Part shown: positions 27,401-39,400 of the stretch, piece by piece
Numbering within the stretch: position 1 is the first letter of the stretch
Layout of the letters: every line of letters begins with the position of its first letter
Source: Setoptus koraiensis
Lineage: Eukaryota; Arthropoda
Direction: 5' to 3'
Length of the DNA: 64,000 bases
Assembly: GCA_048013815.1 (NCBI GenBank)
Contig: CM106585.1
Span: forward strand, 18,724,001-18,788,000
Notes under the pieces: model-generated
What the model was told of the DNA's origin: nothing
Databases searched by the model: none
Seen by the model: the letters and a program-made list of their open reading frames with translations, nothing else
Program-made: the position numbers and the translations under genes

Positions 27401-30400
27401 TATCGTCGTCGTATATATACCGCTTATGTATCGTCGTCGTATTTATATCGCTCATGTATGGTCGTCGTATATATACGTTTCGTCGAAATATATATATATA
27501 TTTATTTCGACGAGGCGCGATATGTGCGCGAGCGATATGAAACGGCCGCTTGCACGCGCGAATTAGTGCCATGCGGTCCGTGCCGGGCTTACGCGCGATA
27601 TCCCATGTTGGCTGGCATTATGTGCGGCCATCACACGTGATATTGTACGTGCCATTATATCATACGCTTATATTATGTGCAATGTTGGCAAGACGCGACG
27701 CGACGCCAAATCTCGCTTTCAAGAATTTACTCTCTCTCTCTCTCTCTCTCTCTGTTCGTCTGTGCACGGCAGAGTCTGTGGCGAGGGCTCTCGTCGTTTT
27801 GCGGCTCTGTGGCACAAAACGATGAACGACCAAAGTGCACATAGCGGCCTCGTATAGCGCGTGTTTGTGTCTGTTGCGCAACAGCACGTATTACGCGGTT
27901 GCTCGTGCACAGATAGAGAGTTTGCTCGTTTAGTTATACCGTGCTGCACCAATCTGTGCCTGTCGTATTCCGACAGTGTGTGCCTCGTATTCCAACAGTG
28001 TGTGTGTGCGTCGTATTCCGACAGTGTGTGTGCCGGGGGAGGAAACAAACAAACTGACAGACAAAAAGAGTGTTGTTGTTGCACTGTGTTTTTCAAGAAA
28101 CTAATCGATTGCGTAATAGCATCCTGCCCCCAACCACGCCATTCATTACTGCCAGCTCCGCCGTCAGCCGTTGTCTATTTGCGGGCCCGACTCGGCTCAC
28201 TGTGCCCGCGTTGACGGCCCCCGAACGACTCGCCGAAGAACGATTCGCACAGAACGACTAGCGGAGAACGACTCGCAGAGGACGGCTCGCCGAGAACAAT
28301 TCGCAAAGAACGACGCGCAGCGAACGACGCGCAGCGAACGACTGCCAGAGAGCGAGTCGCAACGAACGATTCGCAGAGTGCCGCCGACTCGCGCAGCGGG
28401 CCAAAGAATTTAACCTGAGCGCCGAGCAGAAGAGTTTAAAAGGTAATAAGACGATGTGATGGTCGGAGCGGGCTCAGTCGCGACACGACACACACACACA
28501 CACGCTGATAATATACATTTTATTAAGCTATTATTCTCCAATTCTTTTTTCCAGCCTCTCCCCGTTCGCGCTCCCGTCTGATCCGCGGCCCGTTCGCTCT
28601 CCGACTGATCCGACTGATCCGCGGGCCCGTTCCATTCGGGGCCCGTTCCATTCGGGGCCCGTTCCATTCGGGGCCCGTTCCATTCGGGGCCCGTTCCATT
28701 CGGGAATCGGGTTCGAATTGGAGAGGCGAGGGGCTCTTTTTTGCGTTGGTTGCGTTCTCGCTGGCAGGGTCATTACTGGGTCGTCTTTTGTTTCTTTCTT
28801 TATTATTTCCATTTTACCAATGTGTTTGCGCCGGCAGTGCGTGTGTCGCTCACTCATTCGATTTGGCGCCAGCTTCTGTCGGGGCCCCTAACTTCTATTT
28901 ATGTCTTGCCAGTGAACTGCTTTTGCAGGCGCCTGATTTAGATTGATTGTTTGGCGCTGTTGTCGCTTGTTACGGCGCCTCGTTGTGCGCGCTGTTTCCG
29001 TTGGGCGGGGGCCCCGCAATTCGGCGGCATCAGCTCGGCGCCGGCAATTGCACAAACTAAGCCCAACAAGCCCGACAAGCCCAACAAGCCCAAACGAAGC
29101 CACTGTGAGGCTGCTGGCGCGTAGCCGGCGAGCCAACGGCGACCACTGTGCCGGTGCGTTGATAATTTGGTTGTTGATAACATCAGAAAGATAAATTCTG
29201 TCTTATTTATCAAATAATTCAATTGCCACCTAGCGCCGCCCAAACACAACAGCAGCACCAACAACAGCAGCACCAACAACAGCACCAACAACAGCATCAA
29301 CAACAGCGCCAGTCAACTAGATACCAGCGCCGGCGCTGGCGAACCGTGACAGCCAACAGCATGTGACACTTGATTGACATGTCTCTTTTTTGTCGTCGCC
29401 ATGGACCTGACAATTGTGAGTCAAGTGCGTTTGCCCTTGTTTGTGCGTTTGCCAGACTTGACTGGCGAGGCCAAGTTTTAATGGCGAAACAAAACAACGA
29501 CGACGAAATATAATAATATAAGAATATAATAATGCCGCTAGAGCGCGCGGAAGTCGATGATATATAATATAGGTTGATTTGTTTGAAAATTTTGAGTGCT
29601 CTCGACAGTCAACTGGCCGGCAAAACGAGCCGAGCTGTCATGCGATTGCCGGTTGTTGGCTGCCGGTTGTTGGCTGCCGGTTGTTGGCTGTTGGCTGTTG
29701 GTTGTTGGCTAGCACGCACACATTGTGTACGTTCGTTAAATAATAACTAGTGGGCGAAAATTGTAAAAGGTGACTCAGGCATAAGTCACCGTTTTGTCCG
29801 CCAGGCGCTCACTTTTGCGTCAAGTGGGGCGCCCATGTCGCACACACACACACACACGCACAGGTGAGCTCTTGTTGGGCATCAGCGAGCGCCTTAAAAA
29901 CGTCACCGGGCCACACACAAACCAATCATAGCTGACCGCTCGTCGGGGCCCCACTGGTGACCCCTCGAGCATGCACACACGCCATTGGAGTGTGTGAGCC
30001 AAGTGAGCGAGCCGAGCAGCGACAAGTGCACATTGCGTAACTTGTCCCTTTGTTTTTGTTTGCTCATTTGTTGTGCGATTTGGGGGCGCTGGCGTACGGT
30101 TTTTTGTTGTTGTCCGTTTGAGTGTGTGTCCGACTGCGTGAGAGCCAGAGAGCCAGAGAACGAGAGAGCGACACTGCTACACTGCGAGGGGCCGAGTAAA
30201 TCGGGCGAAAGTAAGTGCATTAGCGTCGGGGCTTAATAAACATTGGCTTACGTAACTTTTGCTCTTGTCTTGATTATTTTGACCGGGCGGCCCTCATCAG
30301 TTTGCGATGCCCCATGTAACGCGCCGCGCGCGCACATAGCGCGTGCATGTGAGCTTGTCTTAATTTAAACGGCACAGATTAGATTAGATGACCAGTGGAC

Positions 30401-33400
30401 CAATGGCTCGTTGGCTGTGGCCCGGACATTGGGGCCCGCCAGCGAGCCGGCACTCACTAGCCGTGAAGCGCTAAACTGGCCCCACGCAGCCGTCTAAAAT
30501 TGGCTCCGAAATCAATAACAGGGCCAAGATTTTAACCCAATGAGCATCGGGCCGCACCATTGATTAAGTGAGCGCAACTGAGCGCCCCCACAAGCGACAC
30601 CCGAAACAATGCCGGCCCCAAGTCCGACTGGCCGCTCCCTCATCGGTCTCCCATCGGTGGCCGCTCTCCCGTTGGCGGCCGCCATCCAATTGGCGGCTTT
30701 GTTGCGACGGCCGGGCTGTTGCGCATTCGGCCGCACTCGGCGCCGTTGGCCGGTTTGTTTGGCTGGCCGGCGTGTATGTTGGCCGGCGGCTCGAGTATTG
30801 CCACTCTCGGAATATTATTATCACTATTATCATTATTGGTGTTGCAGTGAATTAAATTTAGTTGTTTGCCGCCACGGCGAGCCAAGTGCAAATCCAATCA
30901 GCATTAGTATCACGTTTAATTACGCACTATTTCTATCGCATTTCCACTGGACGCCCGTGCAACTTGCCGCCAACTCGCCGCCAACTTGCCGCCTACTCGC
31001 TGCAAACTTGCGCGCTGGGGTCCGCGCGGCTCAAAATTATCCGCACAACAAGATTAGCCGCTCGCGCATTATTGGCGCGTTATTGGCGCCCCGAGACGAT
31101 GATGGATGGGCCGGCGCGACTGTGTGCGCGAGACTATGTTTGATTTGTTGTTGTTGCTGTTGCCGTTTGGCCCCGCGCGAGCCCGCTGTTAACCTTGCAA
31201 ATATCGACGTGCGAGCACGTTGTCGGCTTGGCCCGTTGCCGGTTGCGGCCGCCATTGGCCAAGATTTGTGTGTTTGTGTGCCGGTGCAATCAAGCCCGAT
31301 GATGGATGACCGACAAGGGCCGCTGTCCGCCGCCCGCTATCCGCCGCCCGCTATCCGCTGTACGCTGTGGGCTGTCCGCGGGGAGTCGCTCATCTGGCGC
31401 TCATTATGGGTGTCGTTGGCCGACCGGTGATCGGTCAATTGGCGCGATGGCCGCTGTAAAGTTGCGCGTCGCCGTCGCTGTGGGCCACTCAAACAAAAAC
31501 GAAACTATCCCCGGTTACGTTGACGGTCAGTCGTTTGGCCGGTTGGCCGGTCAGTCGTTGGGTCGACTCGCGCCGAGATTAAATTTACCTGCGCCGCCAA
31601 CTGTCAAGTAGACCAATTGAAATCGGGCCTCGGTGACACAGTCGGCGCTGCTTAGCCGAGCAGCAATCTGAATCAAATTGATGATGATTTTGTCTCAAAT
31701 TGATTCTCAATGAGCAGCCAAACACTGCGCCGATCATCATCGCATGATGAGAATTGTCAAAAATGCCCGCCAACCAGCCCGATGATGGATGGCCGGCCTG
31801 CCGGCCCGCGCCAGTGGCGCCACCTCTCCTTGGGCCACTCTCATACTATGAGCCTCACATGACGAGCCTCACATCATGAGGCTCATGGTAAGAGCCTCAT
31901 ATTGTGAGGTGGGCCGTCGTGAGTCATACCGTTGGACACGCACAATCGGATATTCATATCACATAATAATATCTGACACTGTATACTGATTGTGTATATG
32001 TGGGCACCATTACGCCGTCAGCTGATGGCCGGAGCTCATGTGATGGTGCCCATGTGATGGTGCCCATGTACGGGCCTCGTATGGGCCTCGTATGGGTCTC
32101 GCATGGGGCGACGGTGTTGCGGATTCATGCGTGGATTGTGCCGTTTCGACACACAACCATAGTAGCCTACGACGACGCCGAGAAGTGACATCGGTCGGCG
32201 GGCATTTTGGTGGCAAACAACTTTTCTGCAAACTGCCCGACGCGCGATGATGTATGAATAATGATTCAATGCGATTTGCAGTTTTGGACGACGACGCCGT
32301 TGTTTGTCGCAATACGTCCGTATGCGACACACAATGTATGCGAGTCGGGCCGGCCTTATATTATGCCCCCGCCGTGTGTATGGGTACACGGCGCGGGCAT
32401 AATATGAGTATTATATTATATAATATAAGTAGTATTTGATGCAGCGGTCATTAATCAAACTATATCAATATCTGCGTCTGTCCGTCCGACTGTCTCATCG
32501 GCTGACTGTCTCGTTGGCTGGCTGTCTCATTGGCTGGCTGTCTCATCGGCTGGCTGTTTGGTGCGCCCGCCGGGACTGTCACACAGGGGAACTGCGACGG
32601 TGACAGTTTACAGTTCTGGCCAGTTTCACTATTGGCACTCGCGGCGCCATAATGATGCCAAATTAAACAGTCAGTCGATGATGTCACTCTCGCGCGTTTG
32701 CCAATATCGCCGATTCTCGTCGAGAGACAAGTTCTCGCGATGTGTGCGACTGTCGTAATACGACAGTCGTATTGCGTTGAACGCCGCGTCGCGCAGAGCT
32801 GATATTGATGATGCCGCGGCGGCGTCGATGCTAATGACGCGCGCCGCATCATCATTACAGGTTTGTCATGTTTGCCATTCTGTGCGACTTACACACTGCG
32901 ACATATACACTGACTTGTGAGTGGCCTCAGCCGGCAAAAAGAATCGTTCGTTGGCTAGCTCGCGCCACTGTCCGCGCGCGCCACACGCAGCTCACAAGTG
33001 GCCCCTCTTTTTACTTGATCGTATTATCATCGCTTTATCCAGTCGCCCATGGCAGTCGCTGATTACGGTCGCTGTTGGCAGTCACTTAGCGTGTGGCAGG
33101 CGCCCCCTGGCGATCACGCCCAGCAATAAACACGTGGTGGCGGCGGCGGCGGCGGCGGCACGTGTTGTTAATAGCAGCGGGCCGCATCAGTCGCCACAGT
33201 TGGTACTATTTGTAGTGTCGCCCCAGTGGAAATTGTCACCGTGTGTTTGCCGGCCCGCCGACATAACGGCGACGCCGCGCCACGTTGTGCCGTTATGCCG
33301 CGCCGTTATGTCGTGTGTGTGTGTGTACATAGTCATCATTATTGCCTTCATTATTATTGTTGTTATAACTACTATTATTGTTATTGTTATTACTATATTA

Positions 33401-36400
33401 TATAACGTCAGCGAGTGAGTCAGCCGCGCCAGCTCCTGTCGGGCGCTCGTCGAGCCCCGGCTGTCCGTCTGTCTCTGCAAACAGAGGCACAACAACAACA
33501 ACAGCAACGACAACAACAGCAGCAACAACGACCGATATTTTTTACGCACTTGCACCATTACGCAACTACCGCACTATTGCGCAATAAGCGACACACATTA
33601 TAATAGGCTAGTGTAGCAATATAACAGTAGCAACAACTATATACTAACACTACTGTATATAGTGACTGTTGCCGCTGGCCACCTGGTGGCCGTCGGTGCG
33701 TCGGTGCCGTGCGGTGGCGAGCGTCGCGACAACCAGCGAGTCGCCAAAGCCGCTTGTTGCTCGCCCGGCTCGGCCGCCAGGGGGCCGACCTGGGCAAAAT
33801 GAGGCTGCCAGTCCATGGGCGCGTAATGAGACACACAAGTTATGTAACTTTATTAATGCAAATGCGCCAAACGCGCCAAACGCGCCAAATCGCTAGTGAC
33901 GCGCAAAAGCGCGCTCCAAAGTCAATATAGCAGCGGCGGTTAGTTGTGCGGCATCGCCGCACCGAGTCCGACGCTGCCAATATCAGGCTAAATCGGTGAT
34001 ACAACTTACGTGAGAAGTCCACTGTGCGCAAGCCATGGGGCCCAGTGGGCGCAAGTCAAGTGAAAGTGATAAATGGATTCAATGTTGAGCAGCGTTCAAC
34101 TCGAATGCAAACTCTCGCCGCCATACATGCATATATATTTATATTGTGCCCCATTTATTGTTGTGCATACACACACACAATAGGTGTAATGTAGATGTAA
34201 ACGCAGCCCAGTTGTTGTTTAGTTTTGAATACGTTTATAAGTTGCCCGTTGGCTCATTCCGGCGACCGCCGCAACCAGCCGACCGCCGCAACGAGACCCG
34301 CACCGGGCCGCTGCAAAACATATCGACTCGTGCGCGTAGTGCCAACAAAGACGCAACCATAATCTTTGCCCCGTTCAAATGGGCACCAGCCGGGCAACGC
34401 AGGTGAGTTTCGGGCGCCGGCCCGACACTCACCTGTGCCCGACGCGCTCGCGTTGCGTGTTTGCGCGCGCTGTGAAGTATTCTAGGCGGGCCCCAATCGC
34501 GTGCGCAAATTTGACTGTGCCTCGACTGTGTGCCTTGGCGGCCAAGCCTCGGCTGCCAAGGCTTGCACAAACTTGTCAGTGGTGTGCACAGTGCGCTGTT
34601 GGCAGGCCCAACAGCACACTGTGCACACTGCTCGGCACACAAACTGGCCTGTGTGCCGAGCAGAGATAATTAACGCCACTCTATTATGTAATGTACCGTT
34701 GGCCTCTTTGTTGTTGGCTCTTACAGTGCTCGCTTGCCGCTTGTTATCATTGTTGTACGCGGCCCGGCTGGCAGGCTGGATATTGTGGATATTGTGCATG
34801 TTGTGGACGTTGTGGCAACAAAACAACGCGCCCCACCGACAACAATGCAGCGCACAAAAATAACAATCTTGACAAGGGGCCCTCTAATGAGCTTGGCCAG
34901 TGGGGCCCGCGCAGCGGTCGGTTTGTTTGTCGTTGTAGCTTGGCGGCTGGCGGGCGGCTCGGGCGGCTTGGCGATTATTATCGGCAGACAAATGACGAGT
35001 ATTATTATTCATTGTCGTTGTTGTTTATGGCGGCGGGCCGGCGCTAGTATCGGCACATAATGTGTCTACGGTGAGGCCTTTATGATGGTCGTGCCCCCCC
35101 CCCCCGCCGCAAGCCCGCGAGCGCCCACTGACAAATGACGAAATGATGGTCGTCAACTTAATTTCAAGGTGATAATGAGCGCTTTGTTTTGTTGCCCCCC
35201 CCCACACCCATTCTGCCCGTTGTTTTGTTGGCCGGCCGCTGGCGGCCCGAAATCAAGTCTAATTTATGTATGTGCGGCGCTGTCTTCGCACAAACAACAA
35301 TGAGATTGTTGTTTATCACAGCCACTCTTTATCACTCGCTCGCGCCCTGATCGACTGGCCTTTTTGGGGCCTTTCGGGGGGCCTTTTGGGCCCTTTGGAG
35401 GCGCCGTCAACTGGGCTCACAATGCGCGCGCGATAAACAGCCAAACAAAGATAAACGCCAGCTCTCTTTATCCAATCTTAATTACATGGCATGATTGTAG
35501 TGGCGGCGGCAGTTGTTGTTGTCGCTGTTGTTGCTGTTGCGGCACACAAAACCGGCCCACGTTTGCGCCCCGTTTGTGTGTATGCCGCGCCTCGATAACG
35601 AGCCCCAACGAAGCAACTTGCGCCCGTCGTGTGCGTCCGCCAGGGCGCACAGCGGCCCGCTCGCCACCCGCAGCCCGCCACTTTCATGCCTATGTGTGTG
35701 TGTGTGTGTGCGAGCGCCAATATAAATATCCGAAGAATTCCTCGTGGCTCCACGTTTTTCCATGCAGCGAGACGTGAGTGTGTGTAGACGTAGATCGAGG
35801 CCAATCGGCTCATTACGTCACGTAGGCCGGCGCGGCGCCATTCGCGCACGGACCAGATTGAGCGCCGCCAAGCCCGGCGCCCGTGCCCACGTCGCTAGGT
35901 GGGCACGGCCGCCCATAGTGCGGCCCGTAGTGCCGCTCTGGTGCGGCTACAACGCGGCTACAACGCGGCTATGGTGCGTACAAAGAGCGCCCATCTATCC
36001 GCAATCAGGGCATTGTGCCATTCTCTGGCGCGCACAAAGGCCGGCGCCAGGGAGAGTGCATAAATTGTTGGGAGGGTGAGCCAAAGGGAGAGTGAGTTAA
36101 TAATAGCACAATGGCCGCTGCCACAGCAACAAAATGAAACATTCATCTTGTCGCCATTCATTTCGGTGCGGCGCCCGTTGCTGGCGGCTCGCCCGCAACC
36201 GCCGGGCACATTGCTCACGCACCAGTATCAACACGCCGCCGCCGCCGCATTACATTGGACTATCAATGGGAGCCGCCCGGTAGTGCTGGCGTTCGGTGGT
36301 GCATTGAGCCAGGAAACGAGGAGAAAATATAGATATTTAATTGATTGCCAGAAGCCCACATTGGAATGACATTTACGAGCAATATAACGGGCACGCTCGT

Positions 36401-39400
36401 TCCTTTTGGCCTCTCCCCTCGCCGGCGTGTGTGTTTGTTGTTGTTGTTAATGGCACGCGTGTGATTGGTTTGGGGCCCCATTTTCTTTTTATGATTGCCT
36501 ATTGCGTCGATGCGCGTCTAGCCAGCTGAATGAGTTGTTGTCGTTGTTGGCGCCGTCGGAACAGCAACAACTCGTGTTGTGTAGCGCCACAAGGGGAGCG
36601 AGCGGCGCCAGAAAGGGAGCGAGCGGCGCGAGCAGGCAGAGGGAGACCGCTAAGCGACGATTGTTAATTGTGAATGTATCTGTGCCACTGTTACATAACT
36701 GGCCTAATACATTACATGCAATACAATTGGCTTTTTTGTGACTCTAATTTGGGCGATTGCGATGATTTAAGTCAGTGATTGGCCGTCGCTGTGGCAACTG
36801 TGGGGCCGCGCGCGCAAAACTGCACGACATTGCAGTTAATTCGTGCGTTGTCCATTACGTAATGGCGCCCAGAAGAAGCCAACGACGTCGTTGTTTGTCG
36901 TTGGCACGAACAGCGTCGCTCGTCTGTCTGTTCCGTTTGAGCAGTAAGACAACGACAGCAACAACGACAGCAACAACGACAGCAACAACAGCAACAACAA
37001 CAACGGCAACATCGCCGGACATTAGCTGGCATCAGCGGCCCAGTTGCCAAATTGGCCGAGCCGAGCAAGCGCGACCGTTGGGCCGGCCGACGTTCGGCAA
37101 ACATTGGCCGGCCCGGCGCGATTCGGGCGACCGTTCGGACGCGATTCGGGCGCCCGCTCGGGCGCCCGTTCGGACGCTGGGCCGAGACGCGCCGATTTTG
37201 CAGCCGTAACACTGATAAAAGTTTCAATTCGCTGGCGATCGGCTCCGCCGGCAGCGCAACTTGTTTGCTTCGTCTCGTTTGTGTGCGGGCCCCGCACCTA
37301 AAATTGGCCCGTTGATCATTTGCAGTTTTACGCTTGAGCGCGCCTGATTTGCCGTATTAAATTGGACACACAAGCCAAGCGGTCGGTGGCCAGTCGATGG
37401 CCGCCGCCAATAACCATTGGCACCGTTTATTTATGCCGCTTATTCAACGGTGCGGCCGGCGCGCCGCTTGGCCGCTGTTGCGCCCGCTTGACGGGGCCCC
37501 CTGGGTATTTTATTTGCACTTGCATCGCGCGCCCATCATACCTGCCGGCCGGTCGTGAGCAGTCACAAAGCCGGCCCGGCGTGAGCAGTCACAATGCCGG
37601 CCCGGCGTGAGCAGTCACAAAGCCGGCCGGTCGGATATGAGCAGTCATAATGCCAGCTAATTGGCTTATCTCGGCTCCAGCATCTTGCCCGCCGAGTCGG
37701 CGGGCCGTTTTCTTGGCCGCCCGCGAGCCAACAGGCTGATCCGGCCCGCTGTCGCAAGAGCCGCCGAGCGCCGCAAGAGCCCGCCGACCGTCGCAAGAGC
37801 CGCCGGCCGTCGCGACGGCCGGCCGGCAATTGTCGGGCACGGGCAATTATGACGATTATAACGGTTGTTGGCTTGCATGGTGCGCCCGATCGTCGGCTCG
37901 GCGTGCGATCCGCAGTTAAACACAGTGAGCTCGTTTGTCTCAGTGTGGCGTGCTGTTTGTTGTCAGCCAATTGCATCATCAATCATTGAGATTATCCCGT
38001 GCGTTCTTTGCTTTCCATTAGCGCTTGTCGTTGTCGCTGATTTTGGCTTTCGGCCGTCGTTTTGGCTCTCGGCCGTCGTTTTGCCTTTCAGCCATCAGTC
38101 GTCAGCCATCGGCCATCGGCTGCCGGCCGCCGGCCCGAGCTCAAGGCCGCCGACAAGCGGACAAGCCGACAAGCCGACGAGCCGAAATGGGCAGTGCAAC
38201 TTTCACTTGCAGCGAGCGAGCGAGCGGGCGGGCCGGCCCGCCAGTCGACTGTTGCTCTGGCCGCTCGACCATATAGCACCGCCACATGGCCGGCGTGGTA
38301 GCGGCCCATTGGGCCCATTGAGTCGCTACAATGCGCGCTGACTGCAATAATTTGCCGGCGCCTCGCGAGCGCAATTATCGCCCGGTTTGTGTGCGCCCGA
38401 AAGCTTGTATCGGTGCCACCAAAACAATTGTGCCCGTGAGCCGGTCGCCACGTTCGTGTTGCGCAACAACAGATAATTCAAATGATGTCAGGCACGAACA
38501 GAACGGCGTTTGGCCGGCCCGCCGAGGGCCTCCGATCGACGGCTCACAATCGACGGCTCACAATCGACGGCTCACAATCGAGGGCCGGATAATACGCAAA
38601 CTGCATCAGGTACATGAAGGGCCGGCCGGGTGGCGCCATCTTGCGGCCGCCGGGCCAGGCCGAACAACGCAGCCGGGCCGGGCCGGGCCGAATAATGTCG
38701 ACGGGCCGGATAATGTAGACGGGCCGAATAATGTAGACGGGCCGGATCATGTAGACGGGCCGGATAATGGATGAGGCGAGTTTCACGTGACACGCTTAAT
38801 TGGCAAACGGTTGAGCCGTAAATGTAAATGAGGTGCCAAGCGTGAAGCTGGCACGGCGACGCGCCGGAGTTCCCATGGGCGCCCCCACCGGGCGCAACTG
38901 TCAGAGGGGCCCTGCGAGAGCCGCTCTGACAGTTTGGTATCGTGGTGGCGCTGGCAGCGTCAGCTGGCATATAACTCACTTAAGCGTATGCATACAAACA
39001 ACGTTGTTTGTGTATTGTTAATCACGAAAGATCATTGTATAAATGCAATAATAATAACAACAATAATAATAATGATAATGTAAATCGTGTGTTGTTGTTG
39101 TTGTTGTGTCGGCCGTGATTGACGGGCGCTCGTTCAATTGCGTTCGATTTGATTTGGCGCCGCTGACACTGATTTTATTTGATCGCTTAATCATACACAA
39201 ACATCTCGTCTTGTCGTGGCATTGAGTGGCGGCCATTGTGTCCGACGGCCAGATCAGATCGGATAAACACACTGTTCATTTCGGGCCCAGTTTGACGGGC
39301 AGCGGCAGCAATATGTCAGTTTGCAGCGACAACAATTACATCCATCTCGCCGGCTCACCTTCGATCGGTCGGCCGCCAAGTGAGTGCTTTTTTGCTCGGC

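Noticed and set aside
28171-28413. Arg/Glu/Thr-rich 80-codon frame
   Set aside because: It is the translation of a 14-bp tandem array whose period shifts frame every unit.
30609-31430. 273-codon plus-strand open frame in the giant intron
   Set aside because: It is the longest intronic frame, but it is low-complexity (A, R, P, C), matches nothing I know and lies in stop-poor GC-rich DNA.
34379-34404. Possible extra semaphorin exon ending in CGCAG|GTGAGT near 34398
   Set aside because: The donor-like site is good, but the upstream frame has no semaphorin similarity and exons B and C already join without missing residues.
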